DNA of 64,000 nt, taken from positions 31,597 through 95,596 of the forward strand of contig NZ_LT607424.1 of the NCBI RefSeq assembly GCF_900095225.1. Reading direction: 5' to 3'. Below, piece by piece: positions 16,564 to 25,222 of this stretch. A model generated the notes under the pieces. The model ran no database searches, had not been told where the DNA came from, and saw only the letters and a program-made list of their open reading frames with translations. The first letter of the stretch is position 1. Every line of letters starts with the position of its first letter. Origin of the DNA: Pseudomonas sp. UMAB-08. GTDB lineage: Bacteria > Pseudomonadota > Gammaproteobacteria > Pseudomonadales > Pseudomonadaceae. The position numbers and the translations under genes were made by a program.

Positions 16564-18732
16564 TCACGCCGGAACAGCCTTGGCTTTAGGCTCACGCGCC
16601 CACACCCGATGCTGGGCCATCGCCGCGAAAAACGCCTTGAACGCCTTGCTGTCATTGCCGCCGACCAGCAAGCCTTCATCAGCCGACAGATGCAGCACGT
16701 CCAGCAATTGTTTGGCTTCCCCATTCAACGCAATAGCCTTGAGGTGCTTGTAGGCCTCGAGCACGAAGTGCAATGCCACGCCATTGGCGCTCAGTGCTTT
16801 CACCGACTCGTCCCCGCCCGCCACAAACACCGCGTCGAAAGCGATCGACGGCATGCCCTCCATGGAGGCATCCACCGCGAGGTGCTTGCCATCCGCCGTG
16901 GTGACTGGCGCCGAGGTAGGCCCTAGCAGCCTGGCGTGCGCACCTTCGACTTCAAGGGCCTTCTTCAGCGCAGCGATGGCAGCACCATCGACGCCGTTGG
17001 CTGCAAGGATGGCCACTTTGCGCGAAACAATGGTGCCAGACAGCAAGTTGACCTGGCTCAGCGCAGGGGATTGAGTCACCGCCGCCTTTCCGGGCACGGT
17101 ACCGGCAGTCGGCGCAGGCAAACCGAGGTTTTGTGCCACGCGCGCGGCCAGCTTCAGGTCGATATTGGCCAGAATCTCATTCACCTGACGCTCACGAATC
17201 CAGGTGCGCTCCACCTTGCCCAACTCAAAGCTGTAGGCCGCGATGATGTGTTCTTTCTCATGGTCGCTCATGCTTTGGAAGAACAGGGTCGCTTGTGAAA
17301 AATGGTCGGCGAACGATTCACTACGACGACGAACCTTGTGCGCCTCGAGGCGCTCTGGATAGGTCTCGAAACCGCCATCCTGAGCACCTGGCGGCGTCTC
17401 TTTCGGCCAGCCACCATCAATGGAGTTAGGCTCGTAAGACGCGCGCCCCTTGTCGAGGGTGGTGCGATGTTGCGCGTCACGTTGCCCGTTGTGGTTGGGT
17501 GCGACAGGACGGTTGATCGGAATCTCGTGGAAGTTCGGTCCCCCCAGACGGCTGATCTGCGTGTCGGTGTAGGAAAACAGTCGACCTTGCAGCAGCGGAT
17601 CATTGGAGAAGTCGATGCCCGGCACGATATGCCCAGGGCAGAACGCAACCTGCTCGGTCTCGGCGAAGAAGTTATCCGGGTTGCGGTTAAGCACCATTTT
17701 GCCCAACGGCGTCACTGGCACCAACTCCTCGGGGATGAGCTTGGTCGGGTCGAGCAGGTCGAAATCGAATGTATGCTCATCCTCCTCCGCGACAATCTGC
17801 ACACCGAATTCCCACTCGGGGTAATCGCCGGTTTCAATCGACTCCCACAAATCGCGACGATGAAAGTCGGTGTCCTTGCCTGCGAGTTTCTGCGCCTCGT
17901 CCCAGAGCAGCGAGCACACGCCAAATTTGGGCTTCCAGTGAAATTTGACGAAGCTCGACTTACCGTCCGCGTTGATCAGGCGAAAGGTGTGGATGCCAAA
18001 CCCCTGCATGGTCCGCAGGCTTTTCGGGATGGCCCGGTCGGACATCGTCCACAGCACCATATGCGCCGATTCCGGCACCAGCGAAACGAAATCCCAGAAC
18101 GTATCGTGAGCGGAGCCGCCCGTGGGCATTTCGTTATGCGGTTCGGGCTTTACTGCGTGAACGAAGTCCGGGAACTTGATCGCGTCCTGAATGAAGAACA
18201 CCGGCATGTTGTTGCCGACCAGATCAAAGTTGCCTTCGTCGGTGTAAAACTTCACCGCAAAGCCGCGTACGTCACGCACGGTATCGCCCGAGCCACGCGG
18301 CCCCTGGACGGTGGAAAAGCGCGCGAACACCGGGGTCTTTTTCCCCGGGTCCTGGAGGAAACCGGCCTTGGTCAGGGCTGCATGGTTTTCATAGGTCTGA
18401 AAGTAACCGTGCGCCGCCGTGCCCCGCGCATGAACGATGCGCTCGGGAATGCGTTCATGGTCAAAGTGGGTGATTTTTTCACGCATGATGAAATCTTCAA
18501 GCAAGGACGGACCGCGATCACCGACCTTGAGCGTGTTCTGGTTATTGGAAATTTTTACGCCCTGATTGGTGCGTAGCGCCTGCTCGGTGGCATCGGAACG
18601 GAACGGCTCCAGACTGTCCAGCTTGGCGTTGGTATTGCCACGGTCCAGGGTGTCAGTGCCTGCCAGTTGGCTGTGGCTGACATTGGAACTGGCGCGGGTC
18701 GTGGCAGTGGGTGTGGTCTTCTTGGTAGCCAT
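16564..18732 (-). CDS. katE: Large-subunit monofunctional catalase HPII
   Basis: It dismutates hydrogen peroxide. The 722-residue length and the C-terminal DJ-1/PfpI-like domain (about 555-722, beginning RKVAILAANGVDG) mark it as a clade-2, HPII-type catalase rather than a 55-kDa enzyme. The catalase core shows the distal His in RIVHARGTAAHG, the Asn region NNMPVFF and the proximal haem ligand Tyr in RLFSYTDTQ. A Thr/Ser-rich N-terminal extension (1-45) is typical of the clade. An AGGAG site precedes ATG 18732. It is divergent from metN with a 371-base gap and, by analogy with E. coli, may be sigma-S controlled; I could not identify the promoter. Confidence 0.95.
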   Translation of the reverse strand: MATKKTTPTATTRASSNVSHSQLAGTDTLDRGNTNAKLDSLEPFRSDATEQALRTNQGVKISNNQNTLKVGDRGPSLLEDFIMREKITHFDHERIPERIVHARGTAAHGYFQTYENHAALTKAGFLQDPGKKTPVFARFSTVQGPRGSGDTVRDVRGFAVKFYTDEGNFDLVGNNMPVFFIQDAIKFPDFVHAVKPEPHNEMPTGGSAHDTFWDFVSLVPESAHMVLWTMSDRAIPKSLRTMQGFGIHTFRLINADGKSSFVKFHWKPKFGVCSLLWDEAQKLAGKDTDFHRRDLWESIETGDYPEWEFGVQIVAEEDEHTFDFDLLDPTKLIPEELVPVTPLGKMVLNRNPDNFFAETEQVAFCPGHIVPGIDFSNDPLLQGRLFSYTDTQISRLGGPNFHEIPINRPVAPNHNGQRDAQHRTTLDKGRASYEPNSIDGGWPKETPPGAQDGGFETYPERLEAHKVRRRSESFADHFSQATLFFQSMSDHEKEHIIAAYSFELGKVERTWIRERQVNEILANIDLKLAARVAQNLGLPAPTAGTVPGKAAVTQSPALSQVNLLSGTIVSRKVAILAANGVDGAAIAALKKALEVEGAHARLLGPTSAPVTTADGKHLAVDASMEGMPSIAFDAVFVAGGDESVKALSANGVALHFVLEAYKHLKAIALNGEAKQLLDVLHLSADEGLLVGGNDSKAFKAFFAAMAQHRVWAREPKAKAVPA

Positions 18733-19103
18733 CAGACTAAAACTCCTCGGTTGCGGGTGGCCCTGACGCGGGTTGAATCGCGGGGCCTGATCGGCAAAAC
18801 CTCTCCTGGTACGGTACTCAGGAAAATCGAGACGCTTAATTACTGACTGAGGCTTAAAACAGCCGTTCCGTGTTTTTCATGACCTTTGGTCTAACCAACA
18901 GGCAAACCACTGCAATCCGCCGCCACCGACCCCGTTATTGCCGTTTCGCAGGTTTGCCATCAAATAAATGCTAAGAACCTCCAGCTGGACAGGCTAAAAT
19001 GCGCGCCCGGCTTATCCAGCCGGTGTCCGCTGGTAGTAAGAACGCCTGAGCATCCGGCCACTTCCACCACCCTTTCTTACCGCGCCCCCACAAGGTTCGC
19101 TAC
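18733..19103. other. Divergent promoter region katE / metN
   Basis: This 371-base gap holds no plausible gene. A short hairpin CCGGC-ttatcca-GCCGG lies near 19008-19024 upstream of metN, and TAAAAT at about 18993 could be a -10 element. I see no SAM-binding riboswitch pattern and no clear MetR- or MetJ-type repeat. Confidence 0.5.
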
Positions 19104-20111
19104 GTGATCGAGTTTCATAACGTCCATAAAACCTATCGGGTCGCAGATCGGGAAATTCCCGCCCTGCACCCCACCAGCCTGCGTGTCGAAGACGGCCAGG
19201 TCTTCGGCCTGATTGGTCATTCCGGCGCGGGAAAAAGCACGTTGCTGCGCCTGATCAATCGGCTGGAAACCCCGAGTGGCGGTCAGATCATCGTCGACGG
19301 TGAAGATGTCACTGCGTTCGATGCCAACGCTCTGCGAGGCTTCCGCCAACAGGTCGGGATGATTTTCCAGCACTTCAATCTGCTGTCCTCCAAGACCGTC
19401 GCCGATAACGTTGCCATGCCGTTGACCCTGGCCGGTGATATGTCACGCAGCCAGATCGATCAGCGCGTGGCCGAACTGCTTGAGCGCGTGGGCCTGTCCG
19501 ATCAGGCAAAGAAATACCCGACCCAGTTGTCTGGCGGGCAAAAGCAGCGGGTAGGTATTGCCCGTGCGCTGGCGACCAAGCCGAAAATCCTGCTGTGCGA
19601 CGAAGCCACCAGCGCCCTTGACCCGCAAACCACGGCATCGGTCCTGCAATTGCTGGCCGAGATCAATCGCGAGCTTAATCTGACCATTGTCCTGATCACC
19701 CACGAGATGGACGTGATCCGCCGCGTCTGCGACCACGTTGCCGTCATGGATGCCGGGAGGATCGTCGAGCAGGGCAGCGTGACGGATGTGTTCCTGCATC
19801 CCAAGCACCCGACCACCAAGCGTTTCGTCCAAGAAGACGAGCAAATCGACGAAGGTGAACTGCGCGATGATTTCGCCCATGTGCAGGGCCGCATCGTGCG
19901 CCTGACGTTCCAGGGTGATGCCACCTACGCACCGCTACTGGGCACTGTCGCCCGGGAGACCGGGGTCGATTACAGCATCCTCGCCGGGCGCATCGACCGG
20001 ATCAAAGACACCCCCTATGGGCAGCTGACCCTGGCCATTACCGGTGGCGACATGGAAGCAGCCTTCGCCCGCTTCACCGCCGCGGATGTTCACATGGAGG
20101 TGCTGCGTTGA
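19104..20111 (+). CDS. metN: Methionine ABC transporter ATP-binding protein MetN
   Basis: This 335-residue ATPase drives D- and L-methionine uptake. Walker A is GHSGAGKST, the signature LSGGQKQRVGIARAL, Walker B LLCDEATSALDP. The C-terminal 80 residues form the NIL (ACT-like) domain that binds methionine and causes transinhibition in the E. coli transporter. The GTG start at 19104 has AAGG 9 bases upstream. It overlaps metI (TGATG). Confidence 0.93.
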   Translation: MIEFHNVHKTYRVADREIPALHPTSLRVEDGQVFGLIGHSGAGKSTLLRLINRLETPSGGQIIVDGEDVTAFDANALRGFRQQVGMIFQHFNLLSSKTVADNVAMPLTLAGDMSRSQIDQRVAELLERVGLSDQAKKYPTQLSGGQKQRVGIARALATKPKILLCDEATSALDPQTTASVLQLLAEINRELNLTIVLITHEMDVIRRVCDHVAVMDAGRIVEQGSVTDVFLHPKHPTTKRFVQEDEQIDEGELRDDFAHVQGRIVRLTFQGDATYAPLLGTVARETGVDYSILAGRIDRIKDTPYGQLTLAITGGDMEAAFARFTAADVHMEVLR

Positions 20112-20785
20112 TGGATGCCCTGACCCACCTGTTTTCCAACGTCGACTGGTACGAAATCTGGATCGCCACGGGCGACACCCTGGTGATGCTCGGCGTTTCC
20201 CTGGCCTTTACCGTGCTCCTGGGGCTGCCGCTGGGCGTGTTGATGTTCCTGACCTCGCCGCGCCAGTTGCTGGAAAATGATCGTCTGTATTCCGGCGTGG
20301 CATTGATCGTCAACCTGCTGCGAGCGTTGCCGTTCATCATTTTGCTGATCGTGATGATGCCACTGACCGAAATCATCACCGGCACATCGCTCGGGGTCCT
20401 CGGCACCTTGCCGCCGCTGGTGGCGGGCGCAACACCGTTCTTCGCCCGTCTGGTCGAGACCGCACTGCGGGAAGTGGATCGCGGCATCATTGAAGCGACC
20501 CAGGCCATGGGCGCAACGACCCGGCAGATCATTATCAAGGCACTGTTGCCCGAAGCGCGGCCCGGCATCCTGGCGGCCATAACCGTCACGGCCATCGCCC
20601 TGGTGTCATTCACCGCGATGGCAGGTGCAGTCGGTGCCGGCGGCTTGGGCGACCTGGCTATTCGCTATGGTTATCAGCGCTTCCAGAACGATGTGATGTT
20701 TGTCACTGTCGTATTGTTATTGGTGCTGGTACAGATCCTGCAAACCATCGGCGACAAGCTGGTGGCGCACTTCACCCACCGATAA
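20111..20785 (+). CDS. metI: Methionine ABC transporter permease MetI
   Basis: The 224-residue permease has about five membrane helices and the EAA coupling loop (EATQAMGATTRQIIIKALLPEARPG is the region, at about 135-160) that contacts MetN. I start it at ATG 20111, overlapping the metN stop by one base; an in-frame TTG one codon earlier is less likely. Confidence 0.93.
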   Translation: MDALTHLFSNVDWYEIWIATGDTLVMLGVSLAFTVLLGLPLGVLMFLTSPRQLLENDRLYSGVALIVNLLRALPFIILLIVMMPLTEIITGTSLGVLGTLPPLVAGATPFFARLVETALREVDRGIIEATQAMGATTRQIIIKALLPEARPGILAAITVTAIALVSFTAMAGAVGAGGLGDLAIRYGYQRFQNDVMFVTVVLLLVLVQILQTIGDKLVAHFTHR

Positions 20786-20842
20786 CAGCAATCGCTAAAC
20801 ACAGTGGCGGGTCGCCGATCCGCCAAGGCCCGACCGGCCAGA

Positions 20843-20863
20843 GCCGCCTCGTCAGCAGGCGGC
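20843..20863 (+). other. Intra-operon hairpin between metI and metQ
   Basis: GCCGCCT and AGGCGGC form a 7-bp stem around a 7-base loop 20 bases before metQ. There is no T-run, so it more likely stabilises or tunes the metQ part of the mRNA than ends it. Binding-protein genes are often expressed above their permease genes in this way. Confidence 0.35.
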
Positions 20864-20883
20864 CGTTTCAACGGAGTTGGTGC

Positions 20884-21660
20884 ATGAAAAAGCTACTCGC
20901 CGCATTGGCTGCAGTTGTTGCTCTGGGCGCGCACGCCGATGAAACCTTGACCGTCGGCGCCTCGGCTACGCCCCACGCGGAGGTCCTTGAGTTCATCAAG
21001 CCGATGTTGGCCAAGGAAGGGATCGACCTGCAAATCAAGGTGTTCAGCGATTACATCCAGCCCAATGCGCTGCTCGCGGATAAAAGCCTCGACGCGAACT
21101 TCTTCCAGCATCAGCCGGCCCTCAATGAGTTCAACAAAAGCAACGGCACCGATCTGATTGCCGTGACCAAGGTTCACGTCGAGCCCATGGGCGCTTACTC
21201 GAACGGCCTGCTAAAAAAGATCGGCGACCTGCCCGATGGCGCCAACATCGCCCTGCCCAACGAACCCGCCAACGAAGGACGCGCCTTGCTGTTGCTGACA
21301 AAAGCCGGGCTGATCTCGCTTAAAGATCCGGGCAACATCCTGTCGAAGCCTCAAGACATCGCCGAGAACCCGAAAAACCTGAAATTCCGCGAGCTGGAAG
21401 CGGCCACACTGCCGCGCGTGGTCACTCAGGTTGACCTGACGTTGCTCAACACCAACTACGCGATGAGCGTCAAACTGGACCCTACCAAAGATGCGTTGCT
21501 CATCGAAGGCAGCGACTCGCCCTACGTGAATATCCTCGTGGCGCGTCCGGAAAACAGAGACTCGATTGCCATGCAAAAACTGGTCGTCGCCTTGCACAGC
21601 CCGGAACTGAAGCAATTCATGCTGGAAAAATACCAGGGTGCTATCGTTCCGGCATTCTGA
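20884..21660 (+). CDS. metQ: Methionine ABC transporter substrate-binding protein MetQ
   Basis: The 258-residue NlpA-family protein binds methionine in the periplasm. The signal peptide (MKKLLAALAAVVALGAHA) ends in an ordinary AHA cleavage site and lacks the lipobox cysteine found in E. coli MetQ, so this one should be a soluble periplasmic protein. The ligand-binding fold is full length (VGASATPHAEVLEF at the start and YVNILVARPEN near the end). It is the last gene of metNIQ. Confidence 0.92.
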   Translation: MKKLLAALAAVVALGAHADETLTVGASATPHAEVLEFIKPMLAKEGIDLQIKVFSDYIQPNALLADKSLDANFFQHQPALNEFNKSNGTDLIAVTKVHVEPMGAYSNGLLKKIGDLPDGANIALPNEPANEGRALLLLTKAGLISLKDPGNILSKPQDIAENPKNLKFRELEAATLPRVVTQVDLTLLNTNYAMSVKLDPTKDALLIEGSDSPYVNILVARPENRDSIAMQKLVVALHSPELKQFMLEKYQGAIVPAF

Positions 21661-21728
21661 TCAAACACCACCACGCGCCATTGGCCTAGACTCAGGACAC
21701 TTTCACTCCCTGAGCGAGGATGTTTGTC

Positions 21729-22154
21729 ATGGCGCTGACCCCCTTCCACCTGGCGGTACCGGTCTATGATCTGGCGGCTGCCCGGCATTTCTACGGCGAT
21801 GTATTCGATTGCAGCGAAGGCCGCAGCAGCGAGCATTGGGTCGACTTCAATTTCTTCGGCCACCAGTTAGTGATTCACCACCAAGCCAAAAGCACATCAC
21901 AAGAGCAAGCCCTGAGCAATCCGGTGGACGGCCATGATGTGCCCGTGCCGCATTTCGGCGTGGTGCTGGAATGGGATCAATGGGAGGCGCTGGCCGATCG
22001 ACTCAAATCCCGGGAAACCACGTTCGTTATCGAGCCATACATTCGCTTCAAGGGCCAGGTGGGCGAGCAGACGACCATGTTCCTACTCGATCCGTGTGGC
22101 AATGCGCTGGAGTTCAAAGCCTTCAAAGACATCGGGCAGTTGTTTGCCAAGTGA
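21729..22154 (+). CDS. VOC (glyoxalase/dioxygenase superfamily) protein
   Basis: The 141-residue product has the paired beta-alpha-beta-beta-beta modules of the VOC fold: PFHLAVPVYDLAAARHFYGDVF at the start (first metal-site His), then HQLVIHH, PHFGVVLEWDQWEALADRL and a final Glu in NALEFKAF. The retained His/Glu positions suggest a metal-dependent enzyme, but not which reaction. The start at ATG 21729 is preferred because GAGG lies 9 bases upstream; ATG 21720 is in frame but has no spacing for a ribosome site. Confidence 0.82.
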   Translation: MALTPFHLAVPVYDLAAARHFYGDVFDCSEGRSSEHWVDFNFFGHQLVIHHQAKSTSQEQALSNPVDGHDVPVPHFGVVLEWDQWEALADRLKSRETTFVIEPYIRFKGQVGEQTTMFLLDPCGNALEFKAFKDIGQLFAK

Positions 22155-22160
22155 TGTCGC

Positions 22161-22570
22161 CTTCGCGAATGAATTGGCTTCTATCAAACTGATTTTTAAC
22201 CCTTTAAAAACAATGTGTTGGCGCTGGTCTTGATGTGTATATCCGGCATTTGAGTGTGCTGGAATTACGGTTTCGCTCTTACAGCGAGGAACCTTTTTCA
22301 GACGCCAAAAAGGTACCCCAAAACGCTTGCCCCTCCATACGGATCCTCGCTTAGGCTCGGATTTCCCTCGCTCCTGCGTTGCTCCGGGGGTCGCCGCAAG
22401 GGGCCGTCCCTGGCCCCGTGCGGCTAACTCGGCGTCCTGCCTCGTTACCCCCTGCGCAACGCCTGCGCTCAGCCTTCTGGAAAAGGGGCCTCACCGTAAT
22501 TTGGTAATCAATTCACTCCAAATCCCAAAGGCAGATCAAAACCTCTGCAGGAGCGAATTCATTCGCGAAG
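22161..22570. repeat. Inverted-repeat-bounded intergenic element (about 410 bp)
   Basis: A perfect 15-bp inverted repeat CTTCGCGAATGAATT (22161-22175 and, inverted, 22556-22570) bounds a non-coding segment between the VOC gene and sco. A second inverted pair, AATTACGGT at 22263-22271 and ACCGTAATT at 22493-22501, nests inside, and similarity between the two sides continues inward (GAGG..CCTTTTTCAGA against GAGGCCCCTTTTCCAGA on the opposite strand). The interior has no credible reading frame. I recognise this kind of sequence as one of the dispersed repeats of P. fluorescens-group genomes, with REP-like outer ends; family membership needs a search. Confidence 0.7.
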
Positions 22571-22587
22571 CGGCCATCCGCGTCCGG

Positions 22588-23220
22588 TTACTCCCGCATC
22601 AACAACCCCGGCAATTGCGCGATCATTTTCTGGTTATTCAACGGCGACCGGATAAACCCGCGCTGGGTGCCGTCCGGGCCAAGCAGGGCAAGGTTGCCGC
22701 TGTGGTCGACGGTGTAGTTGGGCTTACTGGTGTCGGCAGGAATGAATGGGATGCTCACTGCGTTGGCGAGTTTCTGGATGTCGTCGACGGGCGCGGTCAC
22801 GCCCTGGAACTCGGGGTCGAAGTAGCCCAGGTATTGCTTGAGCTGCTGCGGTGTATCGCGATTGGGGTCAACACTGACCAGCACGATTTGCAGCTTGCCC
22901 ACGACGTCCTTGGGTAATTCGCTTTTGATCTGGCGCAGCTGGGCGAGGGTGGTTGGGCAGATGTCCGGGCAAAAGGTGTAGCCGAAAAACAGCATCGTCC
23001 ATTTACCCTTCAACTCATTCATGACGACCGGCTTGCCGTCCTGATTGGTCATCTTCACGTCAGGCAGGCTGCGGCTGGTGGGCAGCAGGATGATGCCTGC
23101 ATCAATCAGCGCCGTCGGATCGCCCTGTCCTCTGCCAGACAGCACCTTGTTGACGGTAAGGCCCAGGACCAACGCCACCAGGGCGACCAGAATAAAAACG
23201 GTTTTCTGAACTCGAGTCAT
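22588..23220 (-). CDS. SCO1/SenC/PrrC copper chaperone of cytochrome c oxidase
   Basis: The 210-residue protein has one N-terminal membrane anchor (about 8-25) and a periplasmic thioredoxin-like domain with the copper motif CPDIC (C-x3-C, in YTFCPDICPTT) and the third ligand His in VDHSGNLAL. SCO proteins deliver copper to, or keep reduced, the CuA site of subunit II. ATG 23220 overlaps the cyoE stop by 4 bases; a longer frame upstream lies inside cyoE. It is the last gene of the cox transcript. Confidence 0.93.
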   Translation of the reverse strand: MTRVQKTVFILVALVALVLGLTVNKVLSGRGQGDPTALIDAGIILLPTSRSLPDVKMTNQDGKPVVMNELKGKWTMLFFGYTFCPDICPTTLAQLRQIKSELPKDVVGKLQIVLVSVDPNRDTPQQLKQYLGYFDPEFQGVTAPVDDIQKLANAVSIPFIPADTSKPNYTVDHSGNLALLGPDGTQRGFIRSPLNNQKMIAQLPGLLMRE

Positions 23221-24116
23221 AGATTCAACAATAAGTAGTGGTCGACAAGCAGCGCGATAAACAGCAGGAACAAGTAGTAAATAGAGTACTTGAAGGTGTT
23301 GATCGCCGCGTGCGGCTTGGTGCCACGGTACAGCACCCAGGCCCATTGCAGAAAGCGCGCGCCCAACCCCAGGGCACACAGCAGGTACAGCATGCCGCTC
23401 ATGTGAATCACGTAGGGCATGAGGCTGACCGCGAGCAGGACGAAGGTGTACAGCAGAATATGCACCTTGGTGTAATGCTCGCCGTGGGTGACGGGCAGCA
23501 TCGGGATGTCTGCCTTGGCGTATTCCTCTTTGCGATGGATCGCCAGCGCCCAGAAGTGCGGCGGGGTCCAGGCGAAGATGATCAGCACCAGCAGCAACGG
23601 TTCGGCGCTGACATGCCCGGTGATGGCGACCCAACCCAACAACGGCGGCGCGGCCCCGGCCAGGCCGCCGATCACAATATTCTGCGGTGTGGCGCGTTTC
23701 AAGAAGCCGGTGTAGATCACCGCGTAGCCGAGCAACGAGGCCAGCGTCAGCCACGCCGTGAGCGGGTTGGTGAACGCCAACAGCAAGGCTTGCCCGGCCA
23801 CCGCCAACAGCAACGCAAAGGTCATGGCCGACACAGGTGACACGCGTCCTTCAGCGATTGGCCGCTTGTGGGTGCGGGCCATCACGGCATCAATGCGTCG
23901 ATCCACCACGTGATTGACCACCGCCGCGCCGCCCGCGCAAAAAGCGATCCCCATGTTGCCAAACACCAGTACCGTCCAAGGCACTCCAGCGCGTGTGGCG
24001 AGGAACATGCCGACCAGTGAGGTGATCAGCATCAGCACCAACACTTTGGGCTTGGTCAGTTCGAGGTAGTCACGCCAAATAGCCTGGCTGTGTCGCTCGC
24101 TGATTAGAGTAGCCAT
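23217..24116 (-). CDS. cyoE: Protohaem IX farnesyltransferase (haem O synthase)
   Basis: It attaches a farnesyl chain to haem b, giving haem O, the precursor of haem a. The 299-residue UbiA-family membrane protein has about nine helices and both Asp-rich prenyl-binding loops: NHVVDRRIDAVMARTHKRP near 70-90 and YAKADIPMLP near 195-205. A GGAGA ribosome site precedes ATG 24116. It follows ctaA by 35 bases and overlaps sco by 4, so haem a synthesis and copper delivery are coexpressed. Confidence 0.95.
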   Translation of the reverse strand: MATLISERHSQAIWRDYLELTKPKVLVLMLITSLVGMFLATRAGVPWTVLVFGNMGIAFCAGGAAVVNHVVDRRIDAVMARTHKRPIAEGRVSPVSAMTFALLLAVAGQALLLAFTNPLTAWLTLASLLGYAVIYTGFLKRATPQNIVIGGLAGAAPPLLGWVAITGHVSAEPLLLVLIIFAWTPPHFWALAIHRKEEYAKADIPMLPVTHGEHYTKVHILLYTFVLLAVSLMPYVIHMSGMLYLLCALGLGARFLQWAWVLYRGTKPHAAINTFKYSIYYLFLLFIALLVDHYLLLNL

Positions 24117-24151
24117 GGCGTCTCTCCTTCTCGTTATTATTCTGTGCCAGG

Positions 24152-25213
24152 TTATTTGCCGGGTTGAAGCTGCCCGTGGGCCGATCCCTGACCTTCAAAG
24201 CGGTGTCGGCGTTTCGTCTTGGTCGCCCAGCCAAGGGATGAACGTGTACGGTAATTCACCAGTGTCAGGGTCAACATCAAAGCCGCACCACCGGCGTTAT
24301 GGGCCACGGCAATCGGCAGCGGCAGGTGAAGAGTCACGTTGCTGATACCCAGTCCCACCTGAGCCGCCAGGGCCAACAACACCAGGGTGGCCATGCCTTT
24401 GAGCCCGGCTCGTTGAAGTTGCCAAGCCAGCGCCAGCAATACCAACGTCACCACGACTGCGCCGATGCGATGCGTCAGGTGGATCGCGGTGCGGGCATCA
24501 CTGTCCAGTTGCCCGCCCAGATAGTTCGGGCCTATGTGCTGCGTGAGGTGAAAGCCATTGGCGAAGTCTGCCTTGGGCCACCATTCGCCATGACAGGTGG
24601 GCAAGTCGATACAGGCCACTGCGGCATAGTTGGAGCTGACCCAGCCGCCGAGGGCGATTTGCCCAATCACCAGCACCAGTCCCAGCGCCGCCAGACGGCG
24701 TAATCGAGAGGGTAACTGCGGCAAGGGTGCGAAGGTCCCGGACAAACGCAGCGTCAGCAAAAACAGCAGGCTCAAGGTCGCGACGCCGCCCAGTAAATGC
24801 GCCGTAACCACCTGCGGCCACAACTTGAGGGTTACCGTCCACATGCCGAACGCGGCCTGAGCGATGACCACGCAGAGCATCAGCAGCGGCAATTTCAGCG
24901 GCTGCCCGGCGTTATGGCGACGACGCACGGCCTGCGCCGCCAGCGCCATGATCATCAACCCCAGCGTACCCGCGAAGTAACGGTGGACCATCTCGTTCCA
25001 GCCCTTGTGGGCTTCGACGGGCGCCTCGGGAAAGTGCAATTCGGCATGCGCCAGTTGCGCCTCGCTGTTGGGCACACTGATAAAACCGTAACAGCCAGGC
25101 CAGTCCGGGCATCCCAACCCTGCGTGGGTCAGCCGGGTGTAGGCGCCGAGTAACACCACAACCAGCGCAAGCAGCGTGGCAAGCAAAGCGAGGCGAAATC
25201 CAGGTCTGGCCAT
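24152..25213 (-). CDS. ctaA: Haem A synthase (COX15/CtaA)
   Basis: CtaA oxidises the C8 methyl of haem O to a formyl group, producing haem A for the oxidase. The 353-residue protein has eight predicted helices in two four-helix halves; conserved His residues lie in RLTHAGLGCPDWPGCYG (the cysteine-bearing loop), EMVHRYFAG, AIHLTHRIGA and AVAHNAGGAAL, fitting the haem ligands. It lies 9 bases after the SCO-like gene. Confidence 0.93.
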   Translation of the reverse strand: MARPGFRLALLATLLALVVVLLGAYTRLTHAGLGCPDWPGCYGFISVPNSEAQLAHAELHFPEAPVEAHKGWNEMVHRYFAGTLGLMIMALAAQAVRRRHNAGQPLKLPLLMLCVVIAQAAFGMWTVTLKLWPQVVTAHLLGGVATLSLLFLLTLRLSGTFAPLPQLPSRLRRLAALGLVLVIGQIALGGWVSSNYAAVACIDLPTCHGEWWPKADFANGFHLTQHIGPNYLGGQLDSDARTAIHLTHRIGAVVVTLVLLALAWQLQRAGLKGMATLVLLALAAQVGLGISNVTLHLPLPIAVAHNAGGAALMLTLTLVNYRTRSSLGWATKTKRRHRFEGQGSAHGQLQPGK

Positions 25214-25222
25214 GACGATGCC

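Noticed and set aside
17302..18576. A 424-codon open frame opposite katE
   Set aside because: Antisense to a full-length catalase; no independent coding evidence.
18733..19103. Possible SAM riboswitch upstream of metNIQ
   Set aside because: The only hairpin (CCGGC/GCCGG) is short, and the stem-junction layout of the known SAM classes is not seen.
22327..22917. A 196-codon plus-strand frame spanning the repeat element and the end of sco
   Set aside because: It mixes repeat DNA with the antisense of sco and shows no conserved pattern; the repeat itself is the better explanation.
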